A stretch of DNA of 64,000 nt from Ceriagrion tenellum (lineage: Eukaryota > Arthropoda > Insecta > Odonata > Coenagrionidae), in assembly GCA_963169105.1 (NCBI GenBank), contig OY720637.1, positions 34,033,925 through 34,097,924 of the forward strand, written 5' to 3'. A model generated the notes under the pieces. The model saw only the letters and a list, made by a program, of their open reading frames with translations. It was not told the DNA's origin and made no database searches. A program made the position numbers and the translations under genes. Each line of letters starts with the position of its first letter. The stretch's first letter is position 1. Of the stretch, positions 34,501-44,869 are shown piece by piece.

Positions 34501-35750
34501 TGATGACGTTTGAACACAATTTACAGACCACGACTCATGCGAATCAGCCGAAAAAGTTCTCGATGCACAGAAAAATGCAACATCCATGAATGAGGTTCAA
34601 TCTCAGGGTAGCCAGGTCGGTGCGAGATCAACCAATCTCTCGCGAACAGTGAAAAGGATATTTGAAATGCAAACAGAAGCATCAGCGGAAACTTTAGAAA
34701 AATATTGCACCAGGATAATAGCAGGCATTGAGGAACAATGAAGTAGGGTCCTTGTTGAATCTTGGCAGAAAACAGCGCTTCAATGCTGCACCAATGAACG
34801 GAAGCACGTGCATAACAAACTACTCATGCATCAAAATGACTGGTCTAGTCCGGATTCCACACACAAGTCCCTCGACGAAAAGGCGCTGAATCAGAGCGGG
34901 AAAACTCTCGCGAATAACAGGTAATATATATGACGCCGGGAGTCGGAGAAAAAGAGGGTTATTTACCACCGAGATAAGGGAGGAAACACGCATTCTACCC
35001 CCTCGCCAATATTTCATGGAAAAAAAACACGCAACGATCCTTCAGTCCGTGTTTAGCATGCACAAAGCGGGAAAATGACTTGAGGTCATCGCTCTCCTCT
35101 CCCGGTTTCACGGCAGGGCCCAACTCTCGGTGAGGTATAGCGGTCGCAAAAGAACCTGGCGCTGCGCCGTGGACGATTTTGGGAAATGGACCTCAGAACT
35201 TCGCAAACCCTGCCTGGCGGGGGAGGAAGGTTAGAAATTGTAGAGCGTCAGTGAGTAAACCTTTTCCAGTTGCTGCCAACCTTAGCGCCTTCGTAAATTC
35301 CATTAGTCACAGCTAACTGGCGCCCGGTTTGGTGCATTTCATTCGTATTACCAATCTGGTAAAAAACTCATTTTGATGGCAACGCTTCTTCTCTTGGAAT
35401 CGTAACAATATATAATAAGGAAGAAGGATTTATTTTTAATGCATAATAGTAGTTATTTGCTGAAAATTGCTCACGTTCATAAAGGTATAAAGGTATTCCA
35501 TGCCGACAATTCGTACCACGCGCGACGCAGTTAAGGGAAAACTTCATCTTTCTGGCAAAGTAGTTTGGCGCCACTGCCTCGTTCTCAGCCGTCCCCTTCT
35601 CTCCCATCCCCTTCGTCCGTTCACTTCACTCCCTCCTCTTTACATTTCCCCTCCGCCGCGTAGAAGTGCGCCAGGTTCTTTTGCTATATTTCGGCTTCCT
35701 GGTTTGTGAAGGGGCTGTGTGCGGCCCTAGGAACACACAAGAGCATGCAC
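31600..35750. other. Long featureless region
   Basis: No repeat family or gene is supported over about 4 kb. Around 32529-32855 the minus strand has a 108-codon basic frame (ending KRSAGTGKRRKYY) in moderately CpG-rich DNA. It has no recognised domain and overlaps plus-strand frames at 32691-32984. This is the longest part of the first 40 kb free of obvious mobile elements. Confidence 0.4.
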
Positions 35751-35768
35751 AAAGATGGGAGTAATGAT

Positions 35769-35885
35769 TAAGACAACGATGCGTTCTAAGACGAGACTGA
35801 ATAAAAGAGAGATACACTCCCGAACTGATTAGCACAAAAATTTCTTCCTTCACACACACTATCAGCATTAAAACAAAAACGGAGG
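35769..35885 (+). mobile_element. Possible LINE-B scrap
   Basis: The translated text KREIHSRTD followed by HKNFFLHTHYQH resembles the LINE-B C-terminal tail (KIREIHCRTDRYKNSFFPRTIS). Only about 40 residues remain. A CTT microsatellite follows at about 35893-35911. Confidence 0.4.
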
Positions 35886-36039
35886 GGAATATAATCTTCT
35901 TCTTCTTCTTCCGTTTCAACCCATGAGTTAGTTGGCAGCACACCTCCATCAATCACTCCTCTCATATTTCCGTTTCAGGTTGTAATATGTTCTGCATTGC
36001 TTGTATTTCATAATTTAGCTCAAAAGTAAGTGAATAAAA

Positions 36040-36185
36040 ATAGAGGGAAATTCCCCAGCGGAAGACCCAGGAATAAGTTCACGGACCAAATAAAGAGGAA
36101 AGTACATAGGAAGAGATACCAGGAGGTAAAGGACCTAGCATTAGATAGGAAAGGGAGGAGGGCTGCAGTCAACCAATTTTAGGAT
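36040..36185 (+). mobile_element. LINE-C C-terminal fragment
   Basis: The plus frame reads IEGKFPSGRPRNKFTDQIKR, KVHRKRYQEVKDLALDRKGR and AAVNQF. It aligns in order with the minus-strand copy at 58.98-59.3 kb (IEGKVPRGRPRN, HRKRYQEERELAFDREG). It is the extreme C-terminus of a non-LTR retrotransposon protein. Confidence 0.8.
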
Positions 36186-36780
36186 TGTACAACAAATGAC
36201 GATGATTCGGTGGGATAAAAATACAACATATGGGATATATCATATAGATTTCCATAAGTAAAAATGACGCAATGAATGCAGAATAGAATGGAATAAACCT
36301 AAACTATACTACAGGACAGGTTCCCAAGTGCAACAATAAGATACAATGAAATAGCATAAGTTCATAAGAAATACAGAGGTGAGGAGGCAAAACTGGCGCC
36401 GGCAGGAGACCTAACTAAAGTGTTGGATGTAGTATAGGCCTTCCATTCCTTCAGAACTTGTTCGAATACCGGAGGAGGCGGAGACGTTTCAGAGGGCTTC
36501 TGATCCCTGACTGGGGTAGAATAGGATTTCAAGTATAGTACTACGTCTAATTTCGTTACAATCATGCTGAAGCTGATGCCGGGTTTCTCTCCACCCTCAG
36601 ATAATCCTTGCATTAGCAACCAACACACCTGTCCTTAATGGCTCAAATAACATAATTTGTCGGTCGTCTTCCGAAAAAACTTAACCTAAAATAGAGCATG
36701 CGAGGCAATTCACATACTGAAAAGGTATTCTGCATGGGAATAGATACAGTGATAAGTACATATATCAGGGGCTTACATTA
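36186..36780. other. Non-coding, nothing recognised
   Basis: An 88-codon minus-strand frame at 36362-36628 shows no domain. Confidence 0.35.
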
Positions 36781-37060
36781 GAAAAATATGCGTTTTCGAA
36801 AGAAGGGAATTGATAACGGGATATTCCAGAAAAAGGCATTTAGAAGAAATTAGTCTAAACCCCAATATGGAGCATAGCCTTGTATGGTTCGGATGCTCAG
36901 TCCCTGCGGACGGAAGGCTGGGAAATGTAAGCTGAATGAAGAGGAAAAGAAATGAGGGAGTGATAGAAGTAGTTGGAAAAGAGAGAAAATGGATGAGAGG
37001 GGATTCGAAGACAGCGGCTGAAGTGGATGGAGGACGCATTGTGATGGAGCAGTTTGTTGA
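36781..37060 (+). mobile_element. LINE-A2 fragment
   Basis: The plus-strand text reads YAFSKEGN, then IWSIALYGSDAQSLRTEGWE, followed by frame-broken remains of RREK and LKWMEDA. This matches the WS.ALYGSE.W.LR region ahead of the C-terminal domain seen at 18.8-19.3 kb. Antisense frames of up to 158 codons across it are shadows. Confidence 0.65.
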
Positions 37061-37152
37061 GGAGAAAAAATGGAGGAAATGGAAGAAGAAAATGGTGCCT
37101 TGAGGAAGAAAAAGTATAGACCTTGAAGAAATATCGAAGGCTTTCCCGACCT

Positions 37153-37336
37153 ATTATGATTTTGAAGGTTAATCGGTTTTCCCGCCGGGTCAAACTCTCC
37201 ATCTCGAAAGAAGTTTCGATAAACGAGTCGTCCATCCACCCTGATGATGATTGACGACTCGTACATCGAAACGTCGGCCGAGATGGAGAGTTTGACCCGA
37301 TTGGAAATCCCAGTAACCTTCAACATCAGTAAAGAC
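37153..37336. repeat. PLE-6 head-to-head palindrome
   Basis: The right half (37239-37336) reads through the motif into GAGATGGAGAGTTTGACCCG and AACCTTCAACATCAGTAA. The left half (37153-37226) is its inverted, roughly 85 percent identical partner (AACCTTCAAAATCATAAT in element orientation). The arms start within stem II of the hairpin. The GAAACGTCGG text is typical of Penelope-like termini. Confidence 0.7.
37239..37277 (+). ncRNA. Hammerhead-type motif
   Basis: Stem I CC/GG, core CTGATGA, extra T, stem II starting GAT and ending ATC with an inner ACGA-C-TCGT hairpin and mismatches between, GAA, stem III ACGT, C. The core is fully canonical except for the extra T. Confidence 0.55.
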
Positions 37337-37894
37337 CTTTATTACGAGAATAAGGGAGACAAAATATACTGAGGATTGCAGAGAAGACTTTGGCAAGGTA
37401 TAAGAGTGTCACGAGTAGGGATACTAAAAAATAACGGCATGATATAAAAGATCGTGACAAGTAAATGCCACAATCTGAAACGCAATCGGTAAATGCTGAA
37501 TTGCTGAATCAGTTTAATAAAATAAATTTCAAAATTACTCGGTACTTTTTCACAGATTTTTATTCTTGGTCGACCTATGCGACGAGACCGGTCTAAAATC
37601 TGTGAAAAAGACAGAGAAATTTAGAAATTTATATCAGAACGGATTTCCACAAAGTGAAACCTGTCACCATCGAATTTATCAGTTGAATGAAGTCTTTTTG
37701 GGTCTCCATCCAGCTGGGGCTAAATCGTCGATAAGTTTTTAGAAATAATAGGATATATGAATGAAATTCTTCGGAATTCCTCATGCACATTAAAGCCCAT
37801 CCCTCTCAGTAGAATACCAACGACAATAATGACTGGTGTCCACTCATGATACGGAGGTGCCTCCGATCAGAGGTGAAATCATTGATGTTTTATA
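37337..37894. repeat. Non-coding with one inverted repeat
   Basis: About 37548-37566 (CTTTTTCACAGATTTTTA) pairs with about 37592-37608 (TAAAATCTGTGAAAAAG) around a GTCGAC-containing centre. The element type is unknown. The rest shows nothing. Confidence 0.45.
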
Positions 37895-37898
37895 TTAA

Positions 37899-38243
37899 CC
37901 CTCTGAGTGCCGGGGAGCGCTATCGCGCTCCTCCTGTCTCTCGCGAAAAGTGCCAGGAGCGCGATAGGGCTCCTCCCGCAATGTCACTCTTAGATGCTGG
38001 TATTTCACTGATTGTTCACAGATGGCACCTAAATGCAGATTACAGATGCAGATTTTGTAAAAAATCGTCAAATAATATATTAAAAAGGTGAAACCACATG
38101 TAACAAAGTTTTCCTTGAGTTTTTGAATATTTATCTTCACTTGTATTTGAGACATAATTTTTTTCCTAAACTACTGCAAAATCAGCAAAAATTCCTCGGC
38201 AATTTTAGCATAGTACCTAGAAAATCGCTTGGCACTCAAAGGG
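37899..38243. mobile_element. piggyBac-type MITE, 345 bp
   Basis: It is flanked by TTAA on both sides (37895-37898 and 38244-38247). The termini are CCCTCTGAGTGCC on the left and GGCACTCAAAGGG on the right, the usual piggyBac terminal pattern. The left end also has repeated GCGCTATCGCGCTCCT-like text. No transposase is encoded, so it is non-autonomous. Confidence 0.92.
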
Positions 38244-38806
38244 TTAATAAACTTTTTTGCTGTTTTAACTTGTATATCATGTAAGCACGATGAAGTAGTC
38301 TGTATTTATTTGTTTATTTTTCTGTTCTCATTGGCGCAAAATGAAATGGCATTGTTTAAATTTATTACATAAGCTCTAAATAAAAAATTATGCTTCTTAG
38401 CAGCAATGCACTTCGTGTATCGAAGGCAGCCACCCCCCAGGTATGTGACCTTTGAGGCTGCCTAAAGCCCCATTAAAAAAATTGAGGACACTGTACTACA
38501 TGCAATTATGGAGTATTAAATATTATATTATTATAATTATAAATACGCTGGCCTTGTCCTCTGAACTGACAGGGATTTTCGACGATGGGTCTTTACTCCA
38601 CTTCCAAGAGCACTGAAGGAACATAGACCTCGTGTCTTCCGGCGAAGTATAATACAATCTCGCGTTTGAAGTCAGCTCCGCCCCAATTACTCACTGAAGT
38701 ACAGTTCTTTGTTAATTGTCTCTTTAACTACGACCAGTGGATACAACACTAAATTCGCTATGTACACGATAGTGTGATTACCAGCTTATTGGCATTATTT
38801 AATGTA
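38244..38806. other. Non-coding, nothing recognised
   Basis: No supported feature between two DNA-transposon MITEs. Confidence 0.4.
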
Positions 38807-39155
38807 CAGTGAAACCTGTATTAAGCGACCACCGATGGTTCCGCTGAAAAGTGGTCGTTAAGAGGGGTGGTCGTTTGACAGGGGTCCAGTTTCTAGGAGT
38901 ACATATTACGCAAATTAACGGGCGGCTGATTTTAACAAGTGGAAAAAGTCTTCGAGCGACGGTTTGGTCAAAACCTATACAGATGGAGTTTACTTCATCA
39001 TAATTTAATTGCTCCAGGGATATTTCATGGCATATTAATTTGATTTACTCACACAGTGAAACCTGAATTAAGCGATAACCGACGGTTCCGCAGAAAAACG
39101 GTCGTTGAGAGGGGAGGTCGCTTGGTAGGAGTGGCCGTAAAGAGGGGTTTCACAG
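38807..39155. mobile_element. pogo/Tigger-type MITE
   Basis: It begins CAGTGAAACCTGTATTAAGC and ends GGGGTTTCACAG, flanked by TA on each side (38805-38806 and 39156-39157). The left terminal block recurs internally at about 39054 as CAGTGAAACCTGAATTAAGC, so the right 100 bp look like a complete miniature copy. GTGGTCGTTAAGAGGGG-type text also repeats. TA duplication and the CAGTGAAACC terminus suggest the Tc1/mariner-pogo group. There is no transposase. Confidence 0.8.
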
Positions 39156-39394
39156 TATTAAATATCGTGACGACCACAAAACATAGCCTTATATACGAAG
39201 AAGTACAATGCTCTCATAAATGAACGAGGCATGAGCAGCAATCTTTCCAGGTATACATAATTGGTGACTTCGTTCCCCGAGGAGTTTCAAAATAAGTTAT
39301 AGAATAGACCTACAAATTTACCGGTAATCCATTAATTGAAGAATAGGTTTTCGTATAGAAAATCTCCCTACCTTGGCGTCTTCTAAAAATTCAG

Positions 39395-39604
39395 CGGAAA
39401 CCCGATCCCTACTCGAGTGTCTTGTGGAGGGCACTTCGAGTACAGTACTCCGTCTGTCGGATGAGACGTTAAACTGTGGTCCCCTTGGCGCCTTTCGTTA
39501 AGACCACGCTAATGCCGACGCCGGGTTTCTATCCGCCCTTCTTCCTTTACCTACCTCCAATGGCGCAAATGACCTTAGCTATCGGTCGCATCCCCAAAAT
39601 CCAG
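39395..39604 (+). mobile_element. SINE copy, 5'-truncated
   Basis: The central block CTGTCGGATGAGACGTTAAA and GGTCCCCTTGGCGCC matches the SINEs at 24.5 and 26.8 kb, here on the plus strand. The tRNA head and B box are missing. The 3' part reads GGCGCAAATGACCTTAGCTA and stops near CCAGTC without a clear tail repeat. Confidence 0.85.
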
Positions 39605-41640
39605 TCTTCAAAAAAATGTCCTCTTTTTCTATTTTTCCCCTCCGTTTAATTCCTTTCGCACACTTTGATTACTTTAATAATTTGCCTTTAAATGAAGAAT
39701 CGATGGCCAGAGCCAAAAATCCTTCCCTGTCTCACTGAAATAACTTGCGCAGGAAGATGTCAGTCAATCACAAGACGGAACCGGTCTTACACCGCAAGAA
39801 AATAACTAATTGAAATTCTAAAAGCTATTTATGTTTGCCTCGGAGGACTCCTTAAAAAAACATTCGCTAAAAAGTTTACGAAAAAGATAAACATTTTCCT
39901 GTAATTAAGGTGAAACTGATTGATAATGCTGCTTTCTCAAAGCATGAAGAACAGACTGCCTCCTCTTCACTCACTTCAATACCGTCCCCGACAACACGTA
40001 AAGCTCATACACTCGAGGACCTCAGGGAAAACAAACGCCTTCACCTACGCCATAGTTGACTTAGATTTCCTCTTTTGAGTAGCGAGCTGGAATAACAAGA
40101 GGGGTAGAGCAAAAAGGGACCGGTGAAGGGAGAATGCATATCGAGCGAGGGCCTACGAGCGTAAAATCAAGCTAACGTCAAATAACCCAAGACCACTTCG
40201 TTACTCATTCCAATCTGTAGACTCCCTTTTTATTGAGTTTAGGATCGTTGCAGGGTAAATGTTTCCTTAGCTCCGGCGGTGGCACGGAGCGATAAAGGGG
40301 CAATTCACTCTCAGGGGATCAGAGAAACAAGCAGAAGACGAGAGGTGTGCAAAGAGCAACTAATTCCATTGGGCACGCAAGGGAGAGGTTGATTCTACAA
40401 CGGGGCACGAAAAAATATTATGTAAAGAATCATCGCAAAATAGACCACTTGTCATCTTGGAAGTGAATTATAAACAGGGCAATCCGCATTGAGCTAGGAA
40501 TCTGTGTGGGCTTATAAATCTGTATTGGGCTAGGAGAAAATATTTTATACTTCATAGTCCGTTTTCAAAACGCGTTTGTTTAAAAAATGTTTTATTTGAA
40601 TATTTATTTTCTGCGGTTTGTCTTGTATGATCACATCTGTAATGGAAAACATTTATACCTAACTACCAACTGAATTGTACAGTTCAGCGGATAACACGAA
40701 TGAATTCGTAAATAGTATCGCATTCGATGGCATAGGCTTTTCCATTTTGTGCTCCCCTTTATCCCCAATGGCAAACTTTTAGTGCCCCGCTTTTTCCCAG
40801 GTAATAACTTTTATCATTATTTATTATCATTATGTAATAATACATTATATACGTATTATTATTGCATATTATTACATTGTCATCCAGTTCTGAGCCATGT
40901 AAAAAGTTTTAAGTCCCTAGCTTATCGAGAAGTTTGTTAAAAATCGATTGCAAAATTTGTATCGAGCAGACAGACAATAAAGCGAGTTAATAAAAACGTG
41001 GTAAATAAAGAAATAACAAACACTTGGAAGGTTAGCAAATGAAAGGGTGGAGATGTAAAAAAGTAAGTGGAAGTAGAATATCGTAGCCAACGAACATACG
41101 AAAAACCAGATCAATGCAAATTATTTGTCTTTAGAAATGTCTTTATGAAATAAGTCACTGGATTCCTTTGGAATGCTTACATGAACATGCTTCGAATGAC
41201 AAGTAGCAAAAGGAGACAAGCTACAGCTAAGGCTCGACTAGATGTTGTACATTATTAACAGTACACTCGCATATGGCATGAAGACCGATGAGCAACATCA
41301 ACACAAAAAGCGACGACTATATCTTTACTGCCTTCCAGCCCTTGGAATGAATAGGATCCGCTTTCTGCTGATGTAAAGGAATAAAAACGTAATGGAAATA
41401 AGGCAATAAAGTACGTTATTCCTGAATACGACAGAATGACTTCACGATCGCGATGATAAATTTATCAATTAAGTAATTCAATCAATAGAGTAAAATAAAG
41501 GCAAATACGTAGTATTTTTTATCAGAGGCGATTTACTGAAATACGAAGGAAAAAAGAGAGAGGAATATCAAACTATCATTCACAGCCGCTGGTCAAATAT
41601 CTCCAAATTTCAATCGTCGACTCAACATACACCCAACATA
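39605..41640. other. Non-coding, nothing recognised
   Basis: About 2 kb lack any supported gene or repeat. A TTATTA-rich dyad lies near 40810-40880. Confidence 0.4.
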
Positions 41641-41644
41641 TGGT

Positions 41645-42025
41645 GTTTCACAGCTTTTAGAGGGATTAAGGTGGGAGACCCTAGAGACTAGGAGGCTACA
41701 CGCTAGGCTTCGTTTGCTTGAGATAACCAGAACTGGTGTGTTTCAGAGCGACACAATATAATCATGACGCCACACTACATATTTAGATCTGACAGAAGCG
41801 ATAAATAAGAGAGATACATTGCCGAACAGATGGGTACAAAACTCGTTCTTTCCGCGCACTATACCACACTACACCACAATAAAAACTGAGCTCTACTAAA
41901 TACACTCTCCTATAATACAAGTCACCATTTCACCTCCCAAAACCTTATCCCTTACATCTTTACATGGCTGGTGTCCAAACACCCGGGCGGCTGCTTATAG
42001 GGTAGTAAGTAGACGTAAATGTACT
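41645..42025 (+). mobile_element. LINE-B copy, C-terminus to tail
   Basis: The text gives FTAFRGIKVGDPRD, then RLRLLE-like and SDRSDK-like residues in broken frames. The 3' UTR matches other copies (TGAGCTCTACTAAATACACT, CATCTTTACATGGCTGGTG). The end is TAGGGTAGTAAGTAGACGTA at about 41998-42018. Confidence 0.82.
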
Positions 42026-42240
42026 ACTCTTCATCCCATTCGCAAAGCCTATTCTCTATCATCTTCGCATATCCAACAACTTTACTCCTATCACATCCTC
42101 TAGCATCCCTTCGCCCTTCGATAGATCTTCCCTCCACTTACCCTACCCAATCCTCTTCAGCAGTATCTCCTCCTCACCCACCACATCGAGTTCTTCCTAG
42201 TTCGTCCAATTTCACGTCCATTGGACTTCCTTCACTCCCC
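42010..42240 (-). mobile_element. LINE-A2 fragment
   Basis: Minus-strand pieces read LDVVGEEEILLKRIG, KWREDLSKGEGMLEDVIGVK and LLDMR. This is the same order as the SKGEGMLKR region of the copy at 18.9 kb. Frames are broken. It abuts the tail of a plus-strand LINE-B. Confidence 0.6.
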
Positions 42241-42399
42241 TATACAGCTAAATGTCGAACGCCACAACCCTCGCAAGATAATTAAAGTCAAATATCAAAT
42301 TTGCAAGACAAATATATTATAAACAATCAAGAGAAACGACAAATGGCAAGCCCATTAGACGGAGAAACATCCGCAGCCACAGAGACAGACATTCTGAGT

Positions 42400-42735
42400 G
42401 ATTGGGAAATCCGGCGAGGAAGGAAAACGAGGCTGTCTTGATGGGCGAGGAAAGGAAGCTTCTGAATGAAATTTGAGATCGGTGGAGTAGGTGGCTGGAG
42501 GATGTAATAAAGGGCGAGGGGTTGCTGAAGAGTGTGATAGAGGGAAGAATGCTGGGCAGGAGGTGAATGGGGAGGTGGAGAATAGATTTCATGGACGGGA
42601 TGAAGAAGGGCAGATCGTATGCTGAGGCAAAGAAGGATATACTAGAGCGAGATGGGCCTCTGAAAGTGTGAAAAATCGGGAGGAGATTCTCTGACGTTCA
42701 GCGAAACCTACCTTAAACGGCAGAATACTTAATAT
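42400..42735 (+). mobile_element. LINE-A copy
   Basis: The plus strand carries MGEERKLLNEI, RWLEDVIKGEGLLKSVIEGR, MDGMKKGRSYAEAKKDILER and a complete 3' end with CTACCTTAAACGGCAG. Two indels break the frame. The upstream 42300-42400 text is not LINE-A. Confidence 0.87.
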
Positions 42736-43001
42736 AAATCAAAAAACAAGGCTAAGAAGTAACACCAACATATTAGAGTTCCCACGCCCAATGTTGAAGC
42801 ACACGAAAATTCATATCTCTATAATGCACCTAAATTATGTATTAACTTATTAATGTTGCTCTTTTCAGGTATTTCCGTCGCGTGTTTGGTTTTTTCGACA
42901 ACAGTTTCTCCCCTCTTCCTGGGGGCGTCTTCAGGTCCGTTGGACATTTTTGTAATTGTTATTATTTATTTTCGTTGTTATGTATTGCGTTGCTAGTACA
43001 T

Positions 43002-43568
43002 CTAAGACCATAGGGTGTCTCGATTGCCCGCTCCTCGTTGTGGTTTCACCACTCTCTCCCAGGTTGAGGCAAGTGGGTATCCATCCTCCCGATTGAAATT
43101 CGATGGATATTTCACCAGCTCTACCGCTTCTCTGATCAACCTGGGAAAATAACGATTTTCCCTTGAGAGTACTCTCACTTGGTCAAAGGCAATCTGATGT
43201 CCTGGCTCGAACCACGCATGCTCTGCAACTGCGGAGAGGCTGAATCTCTTCTTTTCGGTGGCCCTCTGGTGCTCTTTAATTCGGCACTGAATTGCTCTCC
43301 CCGTTTGGCCGATGTAGGATTTACCACATATACATTTGATTTCATAGACTCCCTCATACATTGCAGCGGGAATTTTGTCCTTGGGTTTTGGGATGATATC
43401 TCCAATTTTCTTCGAGTTTGAGAATCTCGTCACTATACCATACTTCCGAAGGAGCCTACTAATCTTTTGTGCCGTCCCTGCGATGTATGGAATTGTGGCA
43501 TATGCAGCTGGCTTTTCTTTAGGTCTTTCTTCGGTTCTGTTTATCATTAGATCATTTGCTTCTGCCAA
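43002..43568 (-). CDS. GIY-YIG endonuclease domain of a Penelope-like element
   Basis: This 188-codon open minus-strand frame has no host role expected. It is the C-terminal endonuclease of a Penelope-like retroelement, which nicks target DNA for reverse transcription. Visible signature: GVY at residues 73-75, YIGQTGR at 85-91, H100, H117 and E147 (IREAVEL), in the order expected for the GIY-YIG fold. Cys79 and Cys81 just before YIG fit the small Cys cluster known from this nuclease class. The first Met is arbitrary: matching residues (RTARKEKEL) continue upstream in another frame, so the natural protein was longer. The stop is followed by the element's 3' UTR. An open frame does not prove expression. 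Confidence 0.85.
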   Translation of the reverse strand: MAEANDLMINRTEERPKEKPAAYATIPYIAGTAQKISRLLRKYGIVTRFSNSKKIGDIIPKPKDKIPAAMYEGVYEIKCICGKSYIGQTGRAIQCRIKEHQRATEKKRFSLSAVAEHAWFEPGHQIAFDQVRVLSRENRYFPRLIREAVELVKYPSNFNREDGYPLASTWERVVKPQRGAGNRDTLWS

Positions 43569-43605
43569 TTCCTTTTCTTTCCTTGCGGTCCTTAAAAGGA
43601 CTATA

Positions 43606-43699
43606 TGCCTAGGAGGCTTCCATCTGGTTTCTTACTCACCAAAACATCTAAGAATGGTAGGCAGCCGTTCTCTTCAATCTCCATCGTGAACTTTAGAAT
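43606..43699 (-). pseudogene. RT C-terminal remnant of PLE-1
   Basis: The minus-strand text reads KFTMEIEENGCLPFLDVLVS and KKPDGSLLGI. The FTME.E.NG.LPFLDVLV pattern is the well-known block following the Penelope RT core. After about 30 codons the frame ends, and the next block jumps to the endonuclease linker. The segment with VYRKPT-type residues is therefore deleted. Confidence 0.85.
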
Positions 43700-43709
43700 A
43701 GTTGCGAGT

Positions 43710-43988
43710 GGTAGAGCTGGTGAAATATCCATCGAATTTCAATCGGGAGGATGGATACCCACTTGCCTCAACCTGGGAGAGAGTGGTGAAACCACAACGA
43801 GGAGCGGGCAATCGAGACACCCTATGGTCTTAGATGTACTAGCAACGCAATACATAACAACGAAAATAAATAATAACAATTACAAAAATGTCCAACGGAC
43901 CTGAAGACGCCCCCAGGAAGAGGGGAGAAACTGTTGTCGAAAAAACCAAACACGCGACGGAAATACCTGAAAAGAGCAACATTAATAA
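43710..43988 (+). repeat. Inverted 3' arm of PLE-1
   Basis: The plus strand encodes ELVKYPSNFNREDGYPLAST and so on to the same stop as the minus-strand frame. The 3' UTR follows, including CTGAAGACGCCCCCAGGAAG and GGGGAGAAACTG. No mismatch against 42848-43125 was seen by eye over about 245 compared bases. A shadow frame at 43605-43904 in another phase is not a gene. Confidence 0.9.
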
Positions 43989-44393
43989 TAATAAGAGTCG
44001 CGGAAGCCTTCAAAGAAATATGTATTAACTTGCCTAGAATCCTTGCCATCTTCTTTAAGAAGTGAATCCAAATTTTTTAGCCGTTTAAGGAAACGGTTAT
44101 ATACGCAAATGGATATAAACAATATTCTTTAATGTTAAATTATCTAACGCCATAACATGTCATTGATATCACTGTTGTAATTATTCATTATTTCCTAAAT
44201 TGTTCCCTGTTTTGGAATGTTCTATCTTAAAATGCATAAAATCTATGAATTTCAATTTGTTATATTTAGCATACTATTGTGTCAATTGCAATGACTATGA
44301 ATACATTTATGTTGTAAAATAGGCTGCTGCTGAACACAGCATTATCAATGGATAGCAACCCCAATACAGGTCTCTTCAGGGGTGCCTAATTTC
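43989..44393. other. AT-rich, nothing recognised
   Basis: No supported feature was found. Confidence 0.4.
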
Positions 44394-44797
44394 ACAAATA
44401 TCATTGTTCAATGGATTATATTGTACTATTCGGTGTGTGAAATAGAATATTACTATCATTACTTCGTGTTCGAATACGTGCCTCTTCGCCGATTAAGTAA
44501 TAGAGCCACTCATTTGGGAGAAGTACTTCCATACTTGAATGAAGTCCCAAGTATACTTCAAAAAAATTTTAACATTTTATTCTCACCAAAGACTAACAAA
44601 TATCATTGTTCAATGGATTATATTGTACTATTCGGTGTGTGAAATAGAATATTACTATCATTACTTCGTGTTCGAATACGTGCCTCTTCGCTGATTAAGT
44701 AATAGAGCCACTTATTTGGGAGAAGTCCTTCCATACTTGAATGAAGTCCATAGTATACTTCAAAAAAATTTTAACATTTTATTCTCACCAAAGACTA
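44394..44797 (+). repeat. 203-bp tandem duplication, two units
   Basis: Units start at 44394 and 44597 with CAAATATCATTGTTCAATGG and remain nearly identical to ACCAAAGACTA. Visible differences are few (for example GCCGATTAAG versus GCTGATTAAG and CCCAAG versus CCATAG). This is a recent local duplication. A two-fold repeated frame crossing it is a by-product. Confidence 0.92.
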
Positions 44798-44869
44798 GAG
44801 GCGATTCCCCAGTGCCTCTTGTGATATGAAAAATTTCGACAATCTCTGACCCAGAGGGATGCCTCAAGA

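Larger units (their letters stand above)
42848..43988 (-). mobile_element. PLE-1: Penelope-like element with inverted 3' arm
   Basis: On the minus strand, from 43699 downward: a remnant of the RT C-terminus, an internal deletion, the GIY-YIG endonuclease frame, and a 3' UTR reaching 42848. From 43710 to 43988 the last 39 codons plus 3' UTR are repeated in the opposite orientation. The junction sits at GGTAGAGCTGG, shared by both halves. The arms (42848-43125 and 43710-43988) appear essentially identical. Penelope-like elements commonly show such partial, inverted terminal copies. RT catalytic motifs are absent, so it is not autonomous. Confidence 0.92.

Noticed and set aside
36850..37326. 158-codon minus-strand frame as a gene
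   Set aside because: It is antisense to a LINE-A2 fragment and part of a PLE palindrome.
43605..43904. 99- and 104-codon plus-strand frames opposite the GIY-YIG frame
   Set aside because: They are antisense or out-of-phase shadows of the PLE-1 coding sequence.
43901..43931. PLE-1 3' UTR hairpin as a full hammerhead motif
   Set aside because: Stem II closes on a mismatch and stem III is not self-complementary; kept only as a finding.
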